Assembly (NCBI RefSeq): GCF_040954645.1
Contig: NC_092806.1
Coordinates: 147,650,429-147,714,428, forward strand
Source of the DNA: Diabrotica undecimpunctata
Lineage: Eukaryota > Arthropoda > Insecta > Coleoptera > Chrysomelidae
Direction of reading: 5' to 3'
DNA: 64,000 nucleotides
The position numbers were made by a program, and so were the translations under genes. The notes under the pieces were generated by a model that saw only the letters and a list, made by a program, of their open reading frames with translations, was not told the DNA's origin and made no database searches. Below are positions 36,254-45,858 of this stretch, in pieces. Every line of letters begins with the position of its first letter. The stretch's first letter is position 1.

Positions 36254-36315
36254 AGCGTCTGACCCAGAGTGGGCGGCTGCAAACAGCGTCTGACCCAGAG
36301 TGGGCGGCTGAACAA
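36254..36315 (+). repeat. 31-bp tandem repeat in the RTE-B 5' UTR
   Basis: Two adjacent copies beginning AGCGTCTGACCCAGAGTGGG at 36254 and 36285; the second diverges in its last bases. GC-rich against an AT-rich background. Possible promoter monomers. Confidence 0.85.
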
Positions 36316-36394
36316 TAGGTCCTCCAAAAGGGGGTTGTGGCGTTAGGCGTTAGCAACCTAGCACACTTAAAAAAATCCAAGGGCTAACGAACAA

Positions 36395-39300
36395 TTGGCA
36401 GAAATGAAAAATTTTAAAATTAATCCCCGGGTGGCAATCCACACCTCCGAAGGAGGGAGCCCCATCGGATACGGGGGGGGCACTTCTGCTTTGAGTTCAA
36501 CAAACCCGGCTTCGAAACTCAACCGAAGACAAAGACAGAGAAAACTAAGAATCGGCACATGGAATGTGCAGGGCTGGAGAACAAAAGCCAGTGAAGTAAC
36601 ATCAGAATTCGAAAAGATGAATCTCGATATCCTCGTCACAACGGAAACAAAAAAGAAAGGAAACGGCACGGAAAGAATAGGGGAACTAATCCATTGTTGG
36701 AGCGGAGTAGAAAAGAAAGACCGCGCAAAAGCTGGAGTTGGAATTCTACTAAAGAAGAAATGGGAAAAATCTATAGACGATTGGGAACCCATAAACGAGA
36801 GAATTGCCAAACTGAAAATCAAGATGTATGGCAGAGAAATTATAATACTAGCAACATACGGTCCAACGGAAGACAGTCCAGCCAATGAGAAAGAACGATT
36901 TATCGAACAACTTCAAGAACAAATGGATAAGAGAAAACCTAAACAAGAAATAATAATAGTGGGGGATCTAAATGAAAGAGTCGGAAGAAAAGACAATGAC
37001 AGAACAGTTGGTCCATTTGGAGAAGACACAATTAACGACAACGGAGAAAGATTGGTAGAACTATGTGAAGTAAATGATTTGAAAATTATGAACGGATTTT
37101 ACAAACACAAAAATATACATAAATACACATGGACTCAAGAGACAAGAAAACTAAGATCCATTATTGACTACATTATCATGAACCACAAAAGCTCCATCAA
37201 AGTGAAAGACATCAGAGTGAAAAGAGGGGCAGAGTGTGGAACAGATCACAAACTTGTGGTGGCATGGATGGAATTCCCCTATATCTGGACAAAACAAAAA
37301 CATACATCGATTGTTACAACGGGAACGACAATAAACGAAAAGAGGCTCAAATTACATCTATTGCAGGAAGAATCAATAAAAGATTTATACAAAAGAAGAC
37401 TAGACCAAAAACTAGAAGAATTCAGATATGACACGTTAGATGAAATGCATGAACACATAAAAACCTGCCTGATTTCAGCGGCCTTAGAAGCTCTTGGAGA
37501 AGACGACCAAAGGAACACCCATCAGAATATCAAATTAAGGGAAGACACATTGAAATGCATAAAAGAAAAGAAAAAACTACACATAAAATACCTAAACACC
37601 AAAAAACAGGAAGACTTAGACCTATATAGAGCGAAAAACAGAGAGGTAAAGAAAAGAGTAACAAATGAAAAGAACGAACGATGGGAACAAGCATGCACAG
37701 AGATAGAACGACATATCGGAGGAACGAGAAATTCAGAATCATGGCGAATATTAAAAGCACTTCAACGAAATAAGACAGAGAAAACCCAGATCGGCAAAAT
37801 TAGTGAAAACGAGTGGCAAGAATACTACGTAGAACTACTTACAGAAAACCGTCCCGAATTTCAGGAAGAGAATATAGAACATGCAGGAAATGGGGCATAC
37901 GACCAGATAGAAATAAGCCTGGCAGAAGTTAAGAGAGCAATCAAGACATTGAAGAACAAAAAAGCCAAAGGACCCGGAGGAATACCAAACGAACTAATTA
38001 AAAACGGAACGGAAAAGTTATTCCGCATGCTACATAGAATGTTCGAAAGAGGACTAAATGGAGAAGAAATACCTGCGGAATGGACACAAGCATACATCAC
38101 ATCCATACATAAGAAAGGAAACAGGAAAAAATGTGAAAACTACAGAGGAATTAGTATAATATCGTCGGTAGGTAGACTTTACGGGAAAATTATTAAAGAA
38201 AAACTAGAAACTGAAATAATAGGAAAAATTGGAGAAGACCAAGCAGGGTTCACAGTAGGAAAATCATGTCTAGATCATACGTACACATTAGAACAACTGA
38301 TAGAGAAGAAAATGGCAAAAGGTAGACCGGTCCATCTGGCCTTTGTTGATCTAAAGAAAGCATATGACTCAATACCTAGAGTCAAATTATGGGAAGCAAT
38401 GAATGATCTCGGAATCCGACAAACACTAATAAAAGCAGTTAAAGCACTATACAAAGAAAACAAAGTAGCTATTAAATGTGGAAATAAAGCCTACAATCCA
38501 TTTAAGACGACAAAAGGACTTCTACAAGGCTGTGCTACGTCCCCTACTCTGTTTAAAATATTCTTGGAAAAGACACTCAAACCATGGAGGAGAAAGTGCG
38601 AAGGAATGGGCATACCAGTAAGAGACGAATACCTATACACCTTAAGTTTTGCCGACGATCAAGTAGTCATCGCACAAGATGAAGAAGATCTCAGCTTTAT
38701 GCTCAGAAAACTAGAAGAAGAATATAAAAACAACGGAATGGAAATAAACTTAGAGAAAACCGAATACCTAACAACAGAAAACAAGGATATGAGAAACCTA
38801 GAGATAGACGAGGGAAGACAAATAAATGGAACAGATAAATTCAAGTATTTAGGAACCATAATATCGAACCAGGGAACAACAGAAGAAGATATAAACAACA
38901 GACTGAGACAAACAAGAAACTGTATAAGACAACTAAACTCAGTGTTGTGGGATAAGAACATTACGATAAAGACAAAAAAGAGAATATATAACACCCTGAC
39001 AAGAAGTATCCTGACATATGGGTCCGAAAACTGGACAATAAACAAGAGAAATAGAGGTAGAATAAGAGCAGTAGAAATGGAGTTCCTGAGGAGAAGCTGT
39101 AGACTTACAAAAAGAGACAGAATTGAAAACGCAGAGATTAAGCGGAGAATGGGAGTGCAATCAGACATAATCGACTATATAGAGGAGAAGAGACTATCCT
39201 GGTACGGCCACGTCAGAAGAGCGGACAGAGGACGCTGGATAAACAAAATCACAGAATGGAGCCCGATTGGAAGAAGAAAGAGAGGAAGACCCCGAAGGTC

Positions 39301-39406
39301 ATTCAGAGATGAAATCGACGAGGCTATGGAGAAAAGAACCCTGCGAGATGGAGACTGGAATGACAGGGAAAATTGGAGAAAACGGTTGAGTGAAGGAAGA
39401 CAGTGA
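36395..39406 (+). CDS. RTE endonuclease-reverse transcriptase, intact
   Basis: 1003 codons. Residues 50-290: APE-like endonuclease with GTWNVQGW (Asn57), TTETKKKG, TYGPTED, GDLNERVG (Asp191, Asn193), IDYIIM and GTDHKLVVAW (Asp284, His285). A Lys/Glu-rich linker follows (about 330-500). Residues 530-800: reverse transcriptase with KGPGGIPNELIK, YRGISIISSVGRLYGKII, DQAGFTVGKSCLDHT, LAFVDLKKAYDSI (Asp652), LLQGCATSPTLF and SFADDQVV (Asp754-755). The C-terminal 200 residues hold SILTYGSENWTINK and a basic GRRKRGRPRRSFRDEIDEAM. All catalytic positions I can identify are present and there is no stop, so target-primed reverse transcription looks possible. ATG at 36395 is the first in frame. The endonuclease resembles CFDP2-type domains often annotated in insects. 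Confidence 0.9.
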   Translation: MAEMKNFKINPRVAIHTSEGGSPIGYGGGTSALSSTNPASKLNRRQRQRKLRIGTWNVQGWRTKASEVTSEFEKMNLDILVTTETKKKGNGTERIGELIHCWSGVEKKDRAKAGVGILLKKKWEKSIDDWEPINERIAKLKIKMYGREIIILATYGPTEDSPANEKERFIEQLQEQMDKRKPKQEIIIVGDLNERVGRKDNDRTVGPFGEDTINDNGERLVELCEVNDLKIMNGFYKHKNIHKYTWTQETRKLRSIIDYIIMNHKSSIKVKDIRVKRGAECGTDHKLVVAWMEFPYIWTKQKHTSIVTTGTTINEKRLKLHLLQEESIKDLYKRRLDQKLEEFRYDTLDEMHEHIKTCLISAALEALGEDDQRNTHQNIKLREDTLKCIKEKKKLHIKYLNTKKQEDLDLYRAKNREVKKRVTNEKNERWEQACTEIERHIGGTRNSESWRILKALQRNKTEKTQIGKISENEWQEYYVELLTENRPEFQEENIEHAGNGAYDQIEISLAEVKRAIKTLKNKKAKGPGGIPNELIKNGTEKLFRMLHRMFERGLNGEEIPAEWTQAYITSIHKKGNRKKCENYRGISIISSVGRLYGKIIKEKLETEIIGKIGEDQAGFTVGKSCLDHTYTLEQLIEKKMAKGRPVHLAFVDLKKAYDSIPRVKLWEAMNDLGIRQTLIKAVKALYKENKVAIKCGNKAYNPFKTTKGLLQGCATSPTLFKIFLEKTLKPWRRKCEGMGIPVRDEYLYTLSFADDQVVIAQDEEDLSFMLRKLEEEYKNNGMEINLEKTEYLTTENKDMRNLEIDEGRQINGTDKFKYLGTIISNQGTTEEDINNRLRQTRNCIRQLNSVLWDKNITIKTKKRIYNTLTRSILTYGSENWTINKRNRGRIRAVEMEFLRRSCRLTKRDRIENAEIKRRMGVQSDIIDYIEEKRLSWYGHVRRADRGRWINKITEWSPIGRRKRGRPRRSFRDEIDEAMEKRTLRDGDWNDRENWRKRLSEGRQ

Positions 39407-39491
39407 AAACTGTGGAAATCCTTAGTAGTAGTAGTATACCTGGCGATACCACAGCTTATTTTGGACTAAAGCAGCTCTTAACATCACACAT

Positions 39492-39717
39492 TGTTTATTG
39501 TTGTAGTGGACTGTATTCATTGAAATTAATTAATAGTCTAAAATACTGCATTTATTTATGAATTTGCACAAAAATATGAAAACAATAACAAATAGTTCTA
39601 TGCTTCTCAACGGCTGGTGATGGAATGTCATTCTGTCATCTGTCGTCTGTACCGACTAGCTGGCTAGCTGGGCTGCAGTGGCGGACCGTTCAAATACAAA
39701 ATGGGTTGTCGTCGACA
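39492..39717 (-). repeat. BEL/Pao 3' LTR
   Basis: 226 bp, begins TGTTTATTGTTG and ends GTCGTCGACA on the plus strand. It matches 45200-45425 throughout. Confidence 0.95.
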
Positions 39718-39747
39718 TACTCCCGGCCTTGAAAGATCCTGAATCTT

Positions 39748-42700
39748 TCAATTTAATGGAAGGAGAGGACATATTTTGGAGAATGACCTCGTGATGATAC
39801 CTTCTTGAGTCTTTATTTTTGCAACTCTAGCGGTATTCTGCGATCCGTCATGTATGTGAGTTATTCTGCCTAGTTTCCACTTTGCTGGTGGCAGACAGTC
39901 ATCTTTGATAAGGACTAAAGTTCCTTCTACTAATTCTCCCTTGGATATTTGCCACTTAGAACGTCTCTGTAGCTCGACGACGTATTCGGAAGACCATCTC
40001 TTCCAGAAACTTTGGAAAATTTGTTGGATGCGTTGAAATCTATTGAGTCCTTGTGAAATCTCTTGGAGTAGATCTGGTTCTGGAGCTAGCGTTGGCATTC
40101 TACCGATGAGGAAATGAGCGGGACAGAGTGGTGTTAAATCATTAGGATCAGGACTAATAGGACACAAAGGTCTGGAGTTGAGTACTGCTTCTATTTGTGA
40201 TAGTATTGTTGCAAACTCCTCAAATGTAAGATTTGTATTTTTAAGTGAACGTTTTAAGTGAAATTTACAAGATTTTACTCCGGATTCCCAGAGTCCCCCG
40301 AAATGTGGAGAATATGGCGGAATTAAATGCCATTCAATACCCTCATGTGTACATGAATCTTGTATGTGTGCATTGTTAATTTTTAAAAATCTTTTAAGTT
40401 CAGACATGGCACCTACGAAGTTTCTACCATTATCTGAGTACAATTTGGCTGGCTTTCCTCTACGAGCGATAAAGCGGCGCAAGGCAAGCATGAATGTTTG
40501 AGTGCTCAAATCGGTTACGAGCTCAAGATGAATCGCCTTTGTAGCAAAACATATGAATAATGAAATATAGCATTTATTTAATTTGGCACCTCTGCCCTTA
40601 TTTTTATACAAAAACGGACCGGCGTAGTCAATACCAGTGATGGCAAAGGGAAATGTGTATAGTAATCGGTCACGTGGTAAATCACCCATGATTGGTTGTA
40701 TAGGTTTAGGATTAAATCGTAAACAAGTAGTACATTGTTTAACAGTCAACCTAGATAGGTTTCTGCCTGATATAGGCCAATATGTCTCCCGAATAGTAGA
40801 TAGAAGCAGCTGAGGGCCTGCATGATATAGACGCAGGTGTTCATGACGGAAAAATAATATCGTGAAATGATGTTTTGAATCCAAGACAATGGGATGTTTT
40901 TTGTCATATAGAAAATCCGAGTTAGCCAAGCGACCACCAACACGTATTAAACCATCCTGGTCAATAAATGGGTTTAAAGAGAAGAGCTTGCTGTTGGAAC
41001 TAACGCTTTTTTGTTTTGACAGCTGATCATACTCTTCGCGAAAAGAGTGTAGTTGTATGATCTTCAATAAATAACGACGAGCGTCATTAATATTGGTTAA
41101 TGTTAGAGAGCCACATTCTCTAAGAATTTTGGGTGTTAATAAATTATTTTTAAATCTAAGGATGTATGCAAATGCGCGCAGTAAACGCGAATATTGTGAA
41201 AAGGCCTTGAATGGAAACCATTGTTCTTGCTGAGAATAGGAAACAAAATTGAGAATAGTTTGAGATTTTATTTCGGGTAGAATGTCTACCTTTGGATTTA
41301 AAAGGGGCCAAAATTCTTCCCTTAAAGACAACCATGACGGACCGTCCCACCATAGTGAAGAATTTAGTATTTGAGAAGGAGATAATCCCCTTGATAGATG
41401 GTCTGCAGGATTATCTTGTGTGGGTACATACTTCCATGTATAGGACTTTGTTAAGACCTGAATTTCGGAGACTCTGTTAGCTACGAAGGTTTGAAGATTG
41501 TTAGGAGAAGTATTGATCCAAGCAAGGGTTATTGTGGAATCTGACCATAAATAACATTTATTGAGGTCTATATTAATGGATTCAATTACCTTAGTTAAAA
41601 GACGTGAAAGTAATACAGCTGCGCAAAGCTCTAGGCGTGGAATGCTTAGAGTTTTGATAGGGGCAACCTTTGATTTAGCACATAGAATTTTAACCGAGAT
41701 ATTTCCCTTGTCATCAGTACTTCTTAAATAGATACAAGCACCGTAGGCTTGTTGTGATGCGTCCGAAAAACCGTGTATTTCTATATCTTTAGCATTATTG
41801 CACACTGCATGACGTGGTATACTTAATTGTTTCAGATTGGCAAGATCATTTTTCAATCTATTCCAAGTATTTAGTGATGAACCGCTTAATTTTTCATCCC
41901 AATTCAGTTTTTCAGTCCATAGCCTTTGCATTAGAATCTTCGCAAGTATGATACAAGGACCTACTAAGCCTAGTGGATCGTATATTCTTGCAATTAAAGA
42001 AAGAACATCTCTTTTGGTACAAGTTTCCTTGTAATTGTTATATTGTACATTGTATAATAGCGAATCACGTTGGGATGACCAAATAAGTCCTAAAGTTTTT
42101 GTGACTCCATCTTTAGAGAGGTTTAGAATTCCAAAGGAATCATCTTGATTATTTACCCTTTCTAAAACTCTTGGGTCATTTGAAATCCATTTTCTGAGTG
42201 GAAAACAACCTGTAAGTAAAATACGTGAGACTTCACGGCAAATGTTCGAAGCTTCAGTAATAGTATCCGCACCGGTTAACAAGTCATCTACGTAGAAATC
42301 CTGACGTAATATCTTCGCGATTTCTGGTTGCGACAATTGGCATTCGTTAGCTAACTCGAAAAGGCATCGGATAGCAAGAAAACTAGCTGATGCTTGGCCA
42401 TAAGTAACCGTATTTAAAGCAAAATGTTGTAATGGATCTGAAGGACTTTCCCTCCAGACTATTTTTTGAAGACTGCGTTGGCTGGGATGAATTAACACCT
42501 GCCTGTACATTTTGGTTACGTCTGAGCTTATGATGAATTTGTGTTTTCTGAATCGGATGAGAATTGAGAATAGATCTTGTTGTATACTGGGTCCGACGCA
42601 TTGAATATTGTTTAATGATAACCCGTTGCTTGTTGGTGAAGATGCGTCAAACACGACACGAAGTTTTGTTGTAAGACTGTCCTCCTTTAGGACACCATGA

Positions 42701-44964
42701 TGTGGCATGTAGTAGTCGACAGTAGAGTTTTCAGAGATATCTGCTAACGACATGTGGTTTAGCTCCTGATATTCGCGCATGAATTGTATATATTGTTCGC
42801 GAAGAGGATTGTTTTGTGCTAATCTTTTTTCTAGATGATGAAATCTTCTTTCAGCTTGTATCCTTGAATCACCCAACACATGCGGATATTGTTTTAATGG
42901 CATCATAACTATGAATCTACCATTTGGATCACGTGTAGTAGTTTTTTGAAAATTGTCCTCGCACAATTGCTCTTCTTCAGATAGATGAGGAATATTTGGC
43001 AATTCCTCTACTTCCCAAAATTGCTGAAGAAGTTTAGTTAGTTCCAGATTTGTGCTAAGATTGCAAGATATTGTATTGTGGGGAACCGATCCCAGCGGGC
43101 CAGAAATTATCCACCCAAATATTGTTTCTGTTAAAATAGGACCTTGATCTAAAGATATGCGACCTTTACAAATCAAATGCCAAAAAATATCTGCGCCGAT
43201 AAGAATGTCAATAGATCCAGCATTGCCAAAATTAGGATCTGCTAACCGAATTGTATTAGGAATGTTTATAGCGCTTACATCAATGTTTGTATGAGGAAGA
43301 ATATTTGTTATTTTTGGCAATACAAAACAGTTGATTATTTTTACAAATTTATTATTAGATGTGCAAATCTCTAACTGACATTGACCTGTAATAGTTGATA
43401 GTTTGTTGCCTATGCCCAAAAGATTTAAGCTGACATCTTGTGGTTTGATTCCTAGTTTGTTACACATGTTTGTTGTGATAAATGAAGATTGAGACCCGCA
43501 ATCCAATAGTGCACGAGCCCTTTGCATTTTACCATTCATATCTTTAACACTTAAGATTGCTGTTGAGAGAAAAACATAGCCTGTATCAGAACAAGAAAGC
43601 ATGCTGTTACCACAAAATGTATTGTTACTTGTTACTGGATTTATTGGCTCACTTGTACTTTGTGATGGATTTGTATTAATACTGCTATTGGATATATTCA
43701 AATTTCTATTGAACGTGCCCGAATTATTTTGGCTTATAATGATGCTCCTATCATTTGTATTATTGTGTAAAAGTGAGTTGTGACGTGCTTTGCACTTGCG
43801 ACATGGCCCGAGTTTGCACTGTTTATTGGAGTGACCCGATCGCAAGCAGTTTGTACACAATGATTTTGATCTAATAAAATTCCACCTTTCGTTTATTGGA
43901 TAATTTAAAAATGTTTCGCAAGTGTAAATGCTATGGTCGCCTTGACAAGAGACGCATGTATAGTTTGTTTTTGTTGCTAAGAATCCCCTAGTCGTCCTGT
44001 TCTCCTTACTTTTATTTTTTGTTTCAATGTTCATTTCAATTGCCTTTAGAAAATCTGCTCTTGATTTTAAAAATCCTTTTAGATCGGATAAAGTTGGTAG
44101 TTCCGTTTGAGTAGCAATATGCTTTTCCCATTCCCTAATAGTAGTTTCGTCTAGTTTTGATGTTATAATGAATATAAGTAAGGCATCCCATTGTTCACAC
44201 GGCTGATTTAATTGTTGAAGTGACTTTAAATGTTTTGAAAAATCATCTACTAATTTACGAAATTTTACAAAAGATTCTTTGTGAATAGATTCCAATGAAA
44301 ATAAAGCTTTAATATGATTGTGTATTAAGAGTTTTTTATTATTGTATCGATCACATACAGAGTCCCATGCCAAATTGTACCCGTTTGCGGAAAATTCGAT
44401 AGGTTTTATGACTGCGGCGGCATTTCCTTGTAATGATGCCCGAAGATAATGATACTTCTGAATATTTGTAATACTATCATTTGTATGAATGAGTGACTCA
44501 AAAGTGTCTCGAAATTCTAGCCAAAATTCGTATGTGCCGTCGAACTTTGGAATTTGTATTGTTGGCAGTTTTACACCTTGTAAACGATAAGCCCCGTCAG
44601 AAATAGAAGTGTTATTGCTTGTATGCTCGCTTGTCACCGACTTTTTATCATCAATATCTGAAATGAATTTATTTAACAATGCTTTGGCATTAGTCGATAG
44701 TGAATAAAAATTGTTTTCAAGTTCTTCCCTTATCACAAAGTGTGGTTCGGGATCGTCTGCCAATTCTTCTATTTCTGATTGGATAATTTTAATTTCTAAA
44801 AATGTATTTTCTAGTTTATTTATTCTGTCGCTTAGTTCGATTTTTTCAACATCATGTAATTCTAATTTGCATTTAATAGACTCTAGAAATTTGGAGAAAA
44901 TTGTAAATGAAGCCTTATGACCAGCTCGTTTTCTAATTAATCTTTTTAAGTGTTCGTCCGACAT
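39748..44964 (-). CDS. BEL/Pao gag-pol polyprotein, intact
   Basis: 1738 codons, ATG at 44964, no stops. Residues 130-310: DUF1759-type gag (LPTIQIPKFDGTYEFWLEF). 337-400: Cys/His zinc knuckles (CVSCQGDHSIYTC, CTNCLRSGHSNKQC). About 480-620: A17-type aspartic protease with LLDCGSQSSF. About 700-960: reverse transcriptase (VVFDASSP, SSDVTKMYRQVLIHP, FYVDDLLTG near 891). About 1060-1200: RNase H-like (HGFSDASQQAYGACIYLRS). About 1375-1410: integrase H2C2 (HEHLRLYHAG...CTTC). About 1440-1560: integrase core, Asp in ITGIDYAGPF, Asp in LYSDNGRNFVGA, Glu in GGLWESGVK. A DUF5641-type tail runs to ICPLLPLN. All expected catalytic positions are visible. No env. It would assemble intracellular particles and integrate cDNA. 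Confidence 0.95.
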   Translation of the reverse strand: MSDEHLKRLIRKRAGHKASFTIFSKFLESIKCKLELHDVEKIELSDRINKLENTFLEIKIIQSEIEELADDPEPHFVIREELENNFYSLSTNAKALLNKFISDIDDKKSVTSEHTSNNTSISDGAYRLQGVKLPTIQIPKFDGTYEFWLEFRDTFESLIHTNDSITNIQKYHYLRASLQGNAAAVIKPIEFSANGYNLAWDSVCDRYNNKKLLIHNHIKALFSLESIHKESFVKFRKLVDDFSKHLKSLQQLNQPCEQWDALLIFIITSKLDETTIREWEKHIATQTELPTLSDLKGFLKSRADFLKAIEMNIETKNKSKENRTTRGFLATKTNYTCVSCQGDHSIYTCETFLNYPINERWNFIRSKSLCTNCLRSGHSNKQCKLGPCRKCKARHNSLLHNNTNDRSIIISQNNSGTFNRNLNISNSSINTNPSQSTSEPINPVTSNNTFCGNSMLSCSDTGYVFLSTAILSVKDMNGKMQRARALLDCGSQSSFITTNMCNKLGIKPQDVSLNLLGIGNKLSTITGQCQLEICTSNNKFVKIINCFVLPKITNILPHTNIDVSAINIPNTIRLADPNFGNAGSIDILIGADIFWHLICKGRISLDQGPILTETIFGWIISGPLGSVPHNTISCNLSTNLELTKLLQQFWEVEELPNIPHLSEEEQLCEDNFQKTTTRDPNGRFIVMMPLKQYPHVLGDSRIQAERRFHHLEKRLAQNNPLREQYIQFMREYQELNHMSLADISENSTVDYYMPHHGVLKEDSLTTKLRVVFDASSPTSNGLSLNNIQCVGPSIQQDLFSILIRFRKHKFIISSDVTKMYRQVLIHPSQRSLQKIVWRESPSDPLQHFALNTVTYGQASASFLAIRCLFELANECQLSQPEIAKILRQDFYVDDLLTGADTITEASNICREVSRILLTGCFPLRKWISNDPRVLERVNNQDDSFGILNLSKDGVTKTLGLIWSSQRDSLLYNVQYNNYKETCTKRDVLSLIARIYDPLGLVGPCIILAKILMQRLWTEKLNWDEKLSGSSLNTWNRLKNDLANLKQLSIPRHAVCNNAKDIEIHGFSDASQQAYGACIYLRSTDDKGNISVKILCAKSKVAPIKTLSIPRLELCAAVLLSRLLTKVIESINIDLNKCYLWSDSTITLAWINTSPNNLQTFVANRVSEIQVLTKSYTWKYVPTQDNPADHLSRGLSPSQILNSSLWWDGPSWLSLREEFWPLLNPKVDILPEIKSQTILNFVSYSQQEQWFPFKAFSQYSRLLRAFAYILRFKNNLLTPKILRECGSLTLTNINDARRYLLKIIQLHSFREEYDQLSKQKSVSSNSKLFSLNPFIDQDGLIRVGGRLANSDFLYDKKHPIVLDSKHHFTILFFRHEHLRLYHAGPQLLLSTIRETYWPISGRNLSRLTVKQCTTCLRFNPKPIQPIMGDLPRDRLLYTFPFAITGIDYAGPFLYKNKGRGAKLNKCYISLFICFATKAIHLELVTDLSTQTFMLALRRFIARRGKPAKLYSDNGRNFVGAMSELKRFLKINNAHIQDSCTHEGIEWHLIPPYSPHFGGLWESGVKSCKFHLKRSLKNTNLTFEEFATILSQIEAVLNSRPLCPISPDPNDLTPLCPAHFLIGRMPTLAPEPDLLQEISQGLNRFQRIQQIFQSFWKRWSSEYVVELQRRSKWQISKGELVEGTLVLIKDDCLPPAKWKLGRITHIHDGSQNTARVAKIKTQEGIITRSFSKICPLLPLN

Positions 44965-45181
44965 TGTTTATTAATCAAATAGATTCGAATTGAATTTAAA
45001 TAGATATATAGATTGTAAATAGTTTTATGCAACTTACACAAACAAAAACAGTATAAATAGGTATAGGAATCAGATGGGAACTCACCGGTATTTTTGGATG
45101 TATATTGTTCGGCAATCCCACGTGTTCTTTCACTTGACCGTTAACTGTGAATCACTTTTAGCACTGATTTTATCACAAATA

Positions 45182-45198
45182 TCGGGTCGAATGGACCA
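45182..45198 (-). promoter_or_regulatory. Candidate primer binding site of the BEL element
   Basis: One base after the 5' LTR the minus strand reads TGGTCCATTCGACCCGA. The TGG start fits a tRNA 3'-CCA primer. I could not match the rest to a particular tRNA with confidence. Confidence 0.5.
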
Positions 45199-45199
45199 A

Positions 45200-45425
45200 T
45201 GTTTATTGTTGTAGTGGACTGTATTCATTGAAATTAATTAATAGTCTAAAATACTGCATTTATTTATGAATTTGCACAAAAATATGAAAACAATAACAAA
45301 TAGTTCTATGCTTCTCAACGGCTGGTGATGGAATGTCATTCTGTCATCTGTCGTCTGTACCGACTAGCTGGCTAGCTGGGCTGCAGTGGCGGACCGTTCA
45401 AATACAAAATGGGTTGTCGTCGACA
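45200..45425 (-). repeat. BEL/Pao 5' LTR
   Basis: Second copy of the 226-bp LTR, lying upstream of the minus-strand gag-pol. Confidence 0.95.
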
Positions 45426-45430
45426 CACAT

Positions 45431-45844
45431 AATTAGCAGAAAAACCAAGATACTTATATATGAAACTCTTATTGAACCTGTCCTGACATAGGCGTCAGAG
45501 ACATGGACTATGGTAAAAAGCGACGAAGAACTGTTAGGCCGCTTTGAAAGAAGAATATTTAGGCACATATACGGAAGAGTACAAGAGAGCGGGATATGGA
45601 GGCGCTACAATTTTGAGTTGTATCAATGCTATGAAAAATGCAACATCGTCCGGTCTATTAAAATTAATAGACTAAGGTGGCTAAGACAGGCCAAGATCTA
45701 GATTTAAAACTCAAGTCGAAGATGACTTGAGGAATCTAGGAGTCAGAAATTGGAAAGCCAGGGCGAAAGATAGGGGGGAATGGAGACTAATTCTTGACCA
45801 GGTCAAGACCCACACAGGGTTGTAGAGCCAAAGATGATAATGAT
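45431..45844 (+). pseudogene. 3' end of RTE-A copy 2 beyond the BEL insertion
   Basis: Continues the interrupted protein (SRKTKILIYETLIEPVLT, stop, SETWTMVKSDEELLGRFERR, IRSIKINRLRWL-like) and ends with GGTTGTAGAGCCAAAGATGA and the tail, then the 14-bp TSD. Confidence 0.8.
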
Positions 45845-45858
45845 AAAAGTGTTTTTAG

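Larger units (their letters stand above)
36129..39434 (+). mobile_element. RTE family B, full-length and apparently intact
   Basis: Flanked by a perfect 13-bp TSD TATACCTGGCGAT (36116-36128 and 39435-39447). About 266-bp 5' UTR with a duplicated 31-bp unit, one ORF of 1003 codons, a 28-bp 3' UTR and a TAGTAGTAG tail. This single-ORF, short-3'UTR, microsatellite-tail design is characteristic of RTE elements. A truncated relative lies 1.2 kb upstream. Confidence 0.9.
39492..45425 (-). mobile_element. BEL/Pao LTR retrotransposon, complete
   Basis: 226-bp LTRs at 39492-39717 and 45200-45425, TG...CA ends, identical as far as I can compare. 5-bp TSD CACAT at 39487-39491 and 45426-45430. One intact 1738-codon gag-pol on the minus strand. 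Total 5934 bp, inserted in RTE-A copy 2. Identical LTRs and an intact ORF indicate a recent insertion. Confidence 0.95.
34142..45844 (+). mobile_element. RTE family A copy 2, host of three later insertions
   Basis: Bounded by a 14-bp TSD, AAAAGTGTTTTTAG at 34128-34141 and 45845-45858. Own sequence: 34142-34315, 34894-36128, 39448-39491 and 45431-45844, about 1.9 kb. It encodes a broken RT (NNKSPGEDGIPPE, YRGITLLNTAYKVLAYI, ILAYADDIDIVTLRKRDLIQ with YADD) and, after the BEL insertion, SETWTMVKSDEELLGRFERR and WRRYNFELYQC. The 3' end GGTTGTAGAGCCAAAGATG followed by an ATG-rich tail matches copy 1. The reading can be followed across the RTE-B and BEL insertion points. Multiple stops: dead. Confidence 0.8.

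Noticed and set aside
36254..36315. Direct repeats suggesting a CRISPR-like or satellite array
   Set aside because: Only two adjacent copies with no spacers, located in the 5' UTR of an RTE element in a eukaryotic genome.
36367..39168. Many minus-strand hydrophobic ORFs opposite the RTE-B gene
   Set aside because: They are the complement of an AAA/GAA-rich coding sequence, giving false Phe/Ser/Leu-rich frames.
39748..44964. Possible integrated retrovirus rather than a retrotransposon
   Set aside because: The BEL/Pao domain order is complete and there is no envelope-like ORF after integrase.
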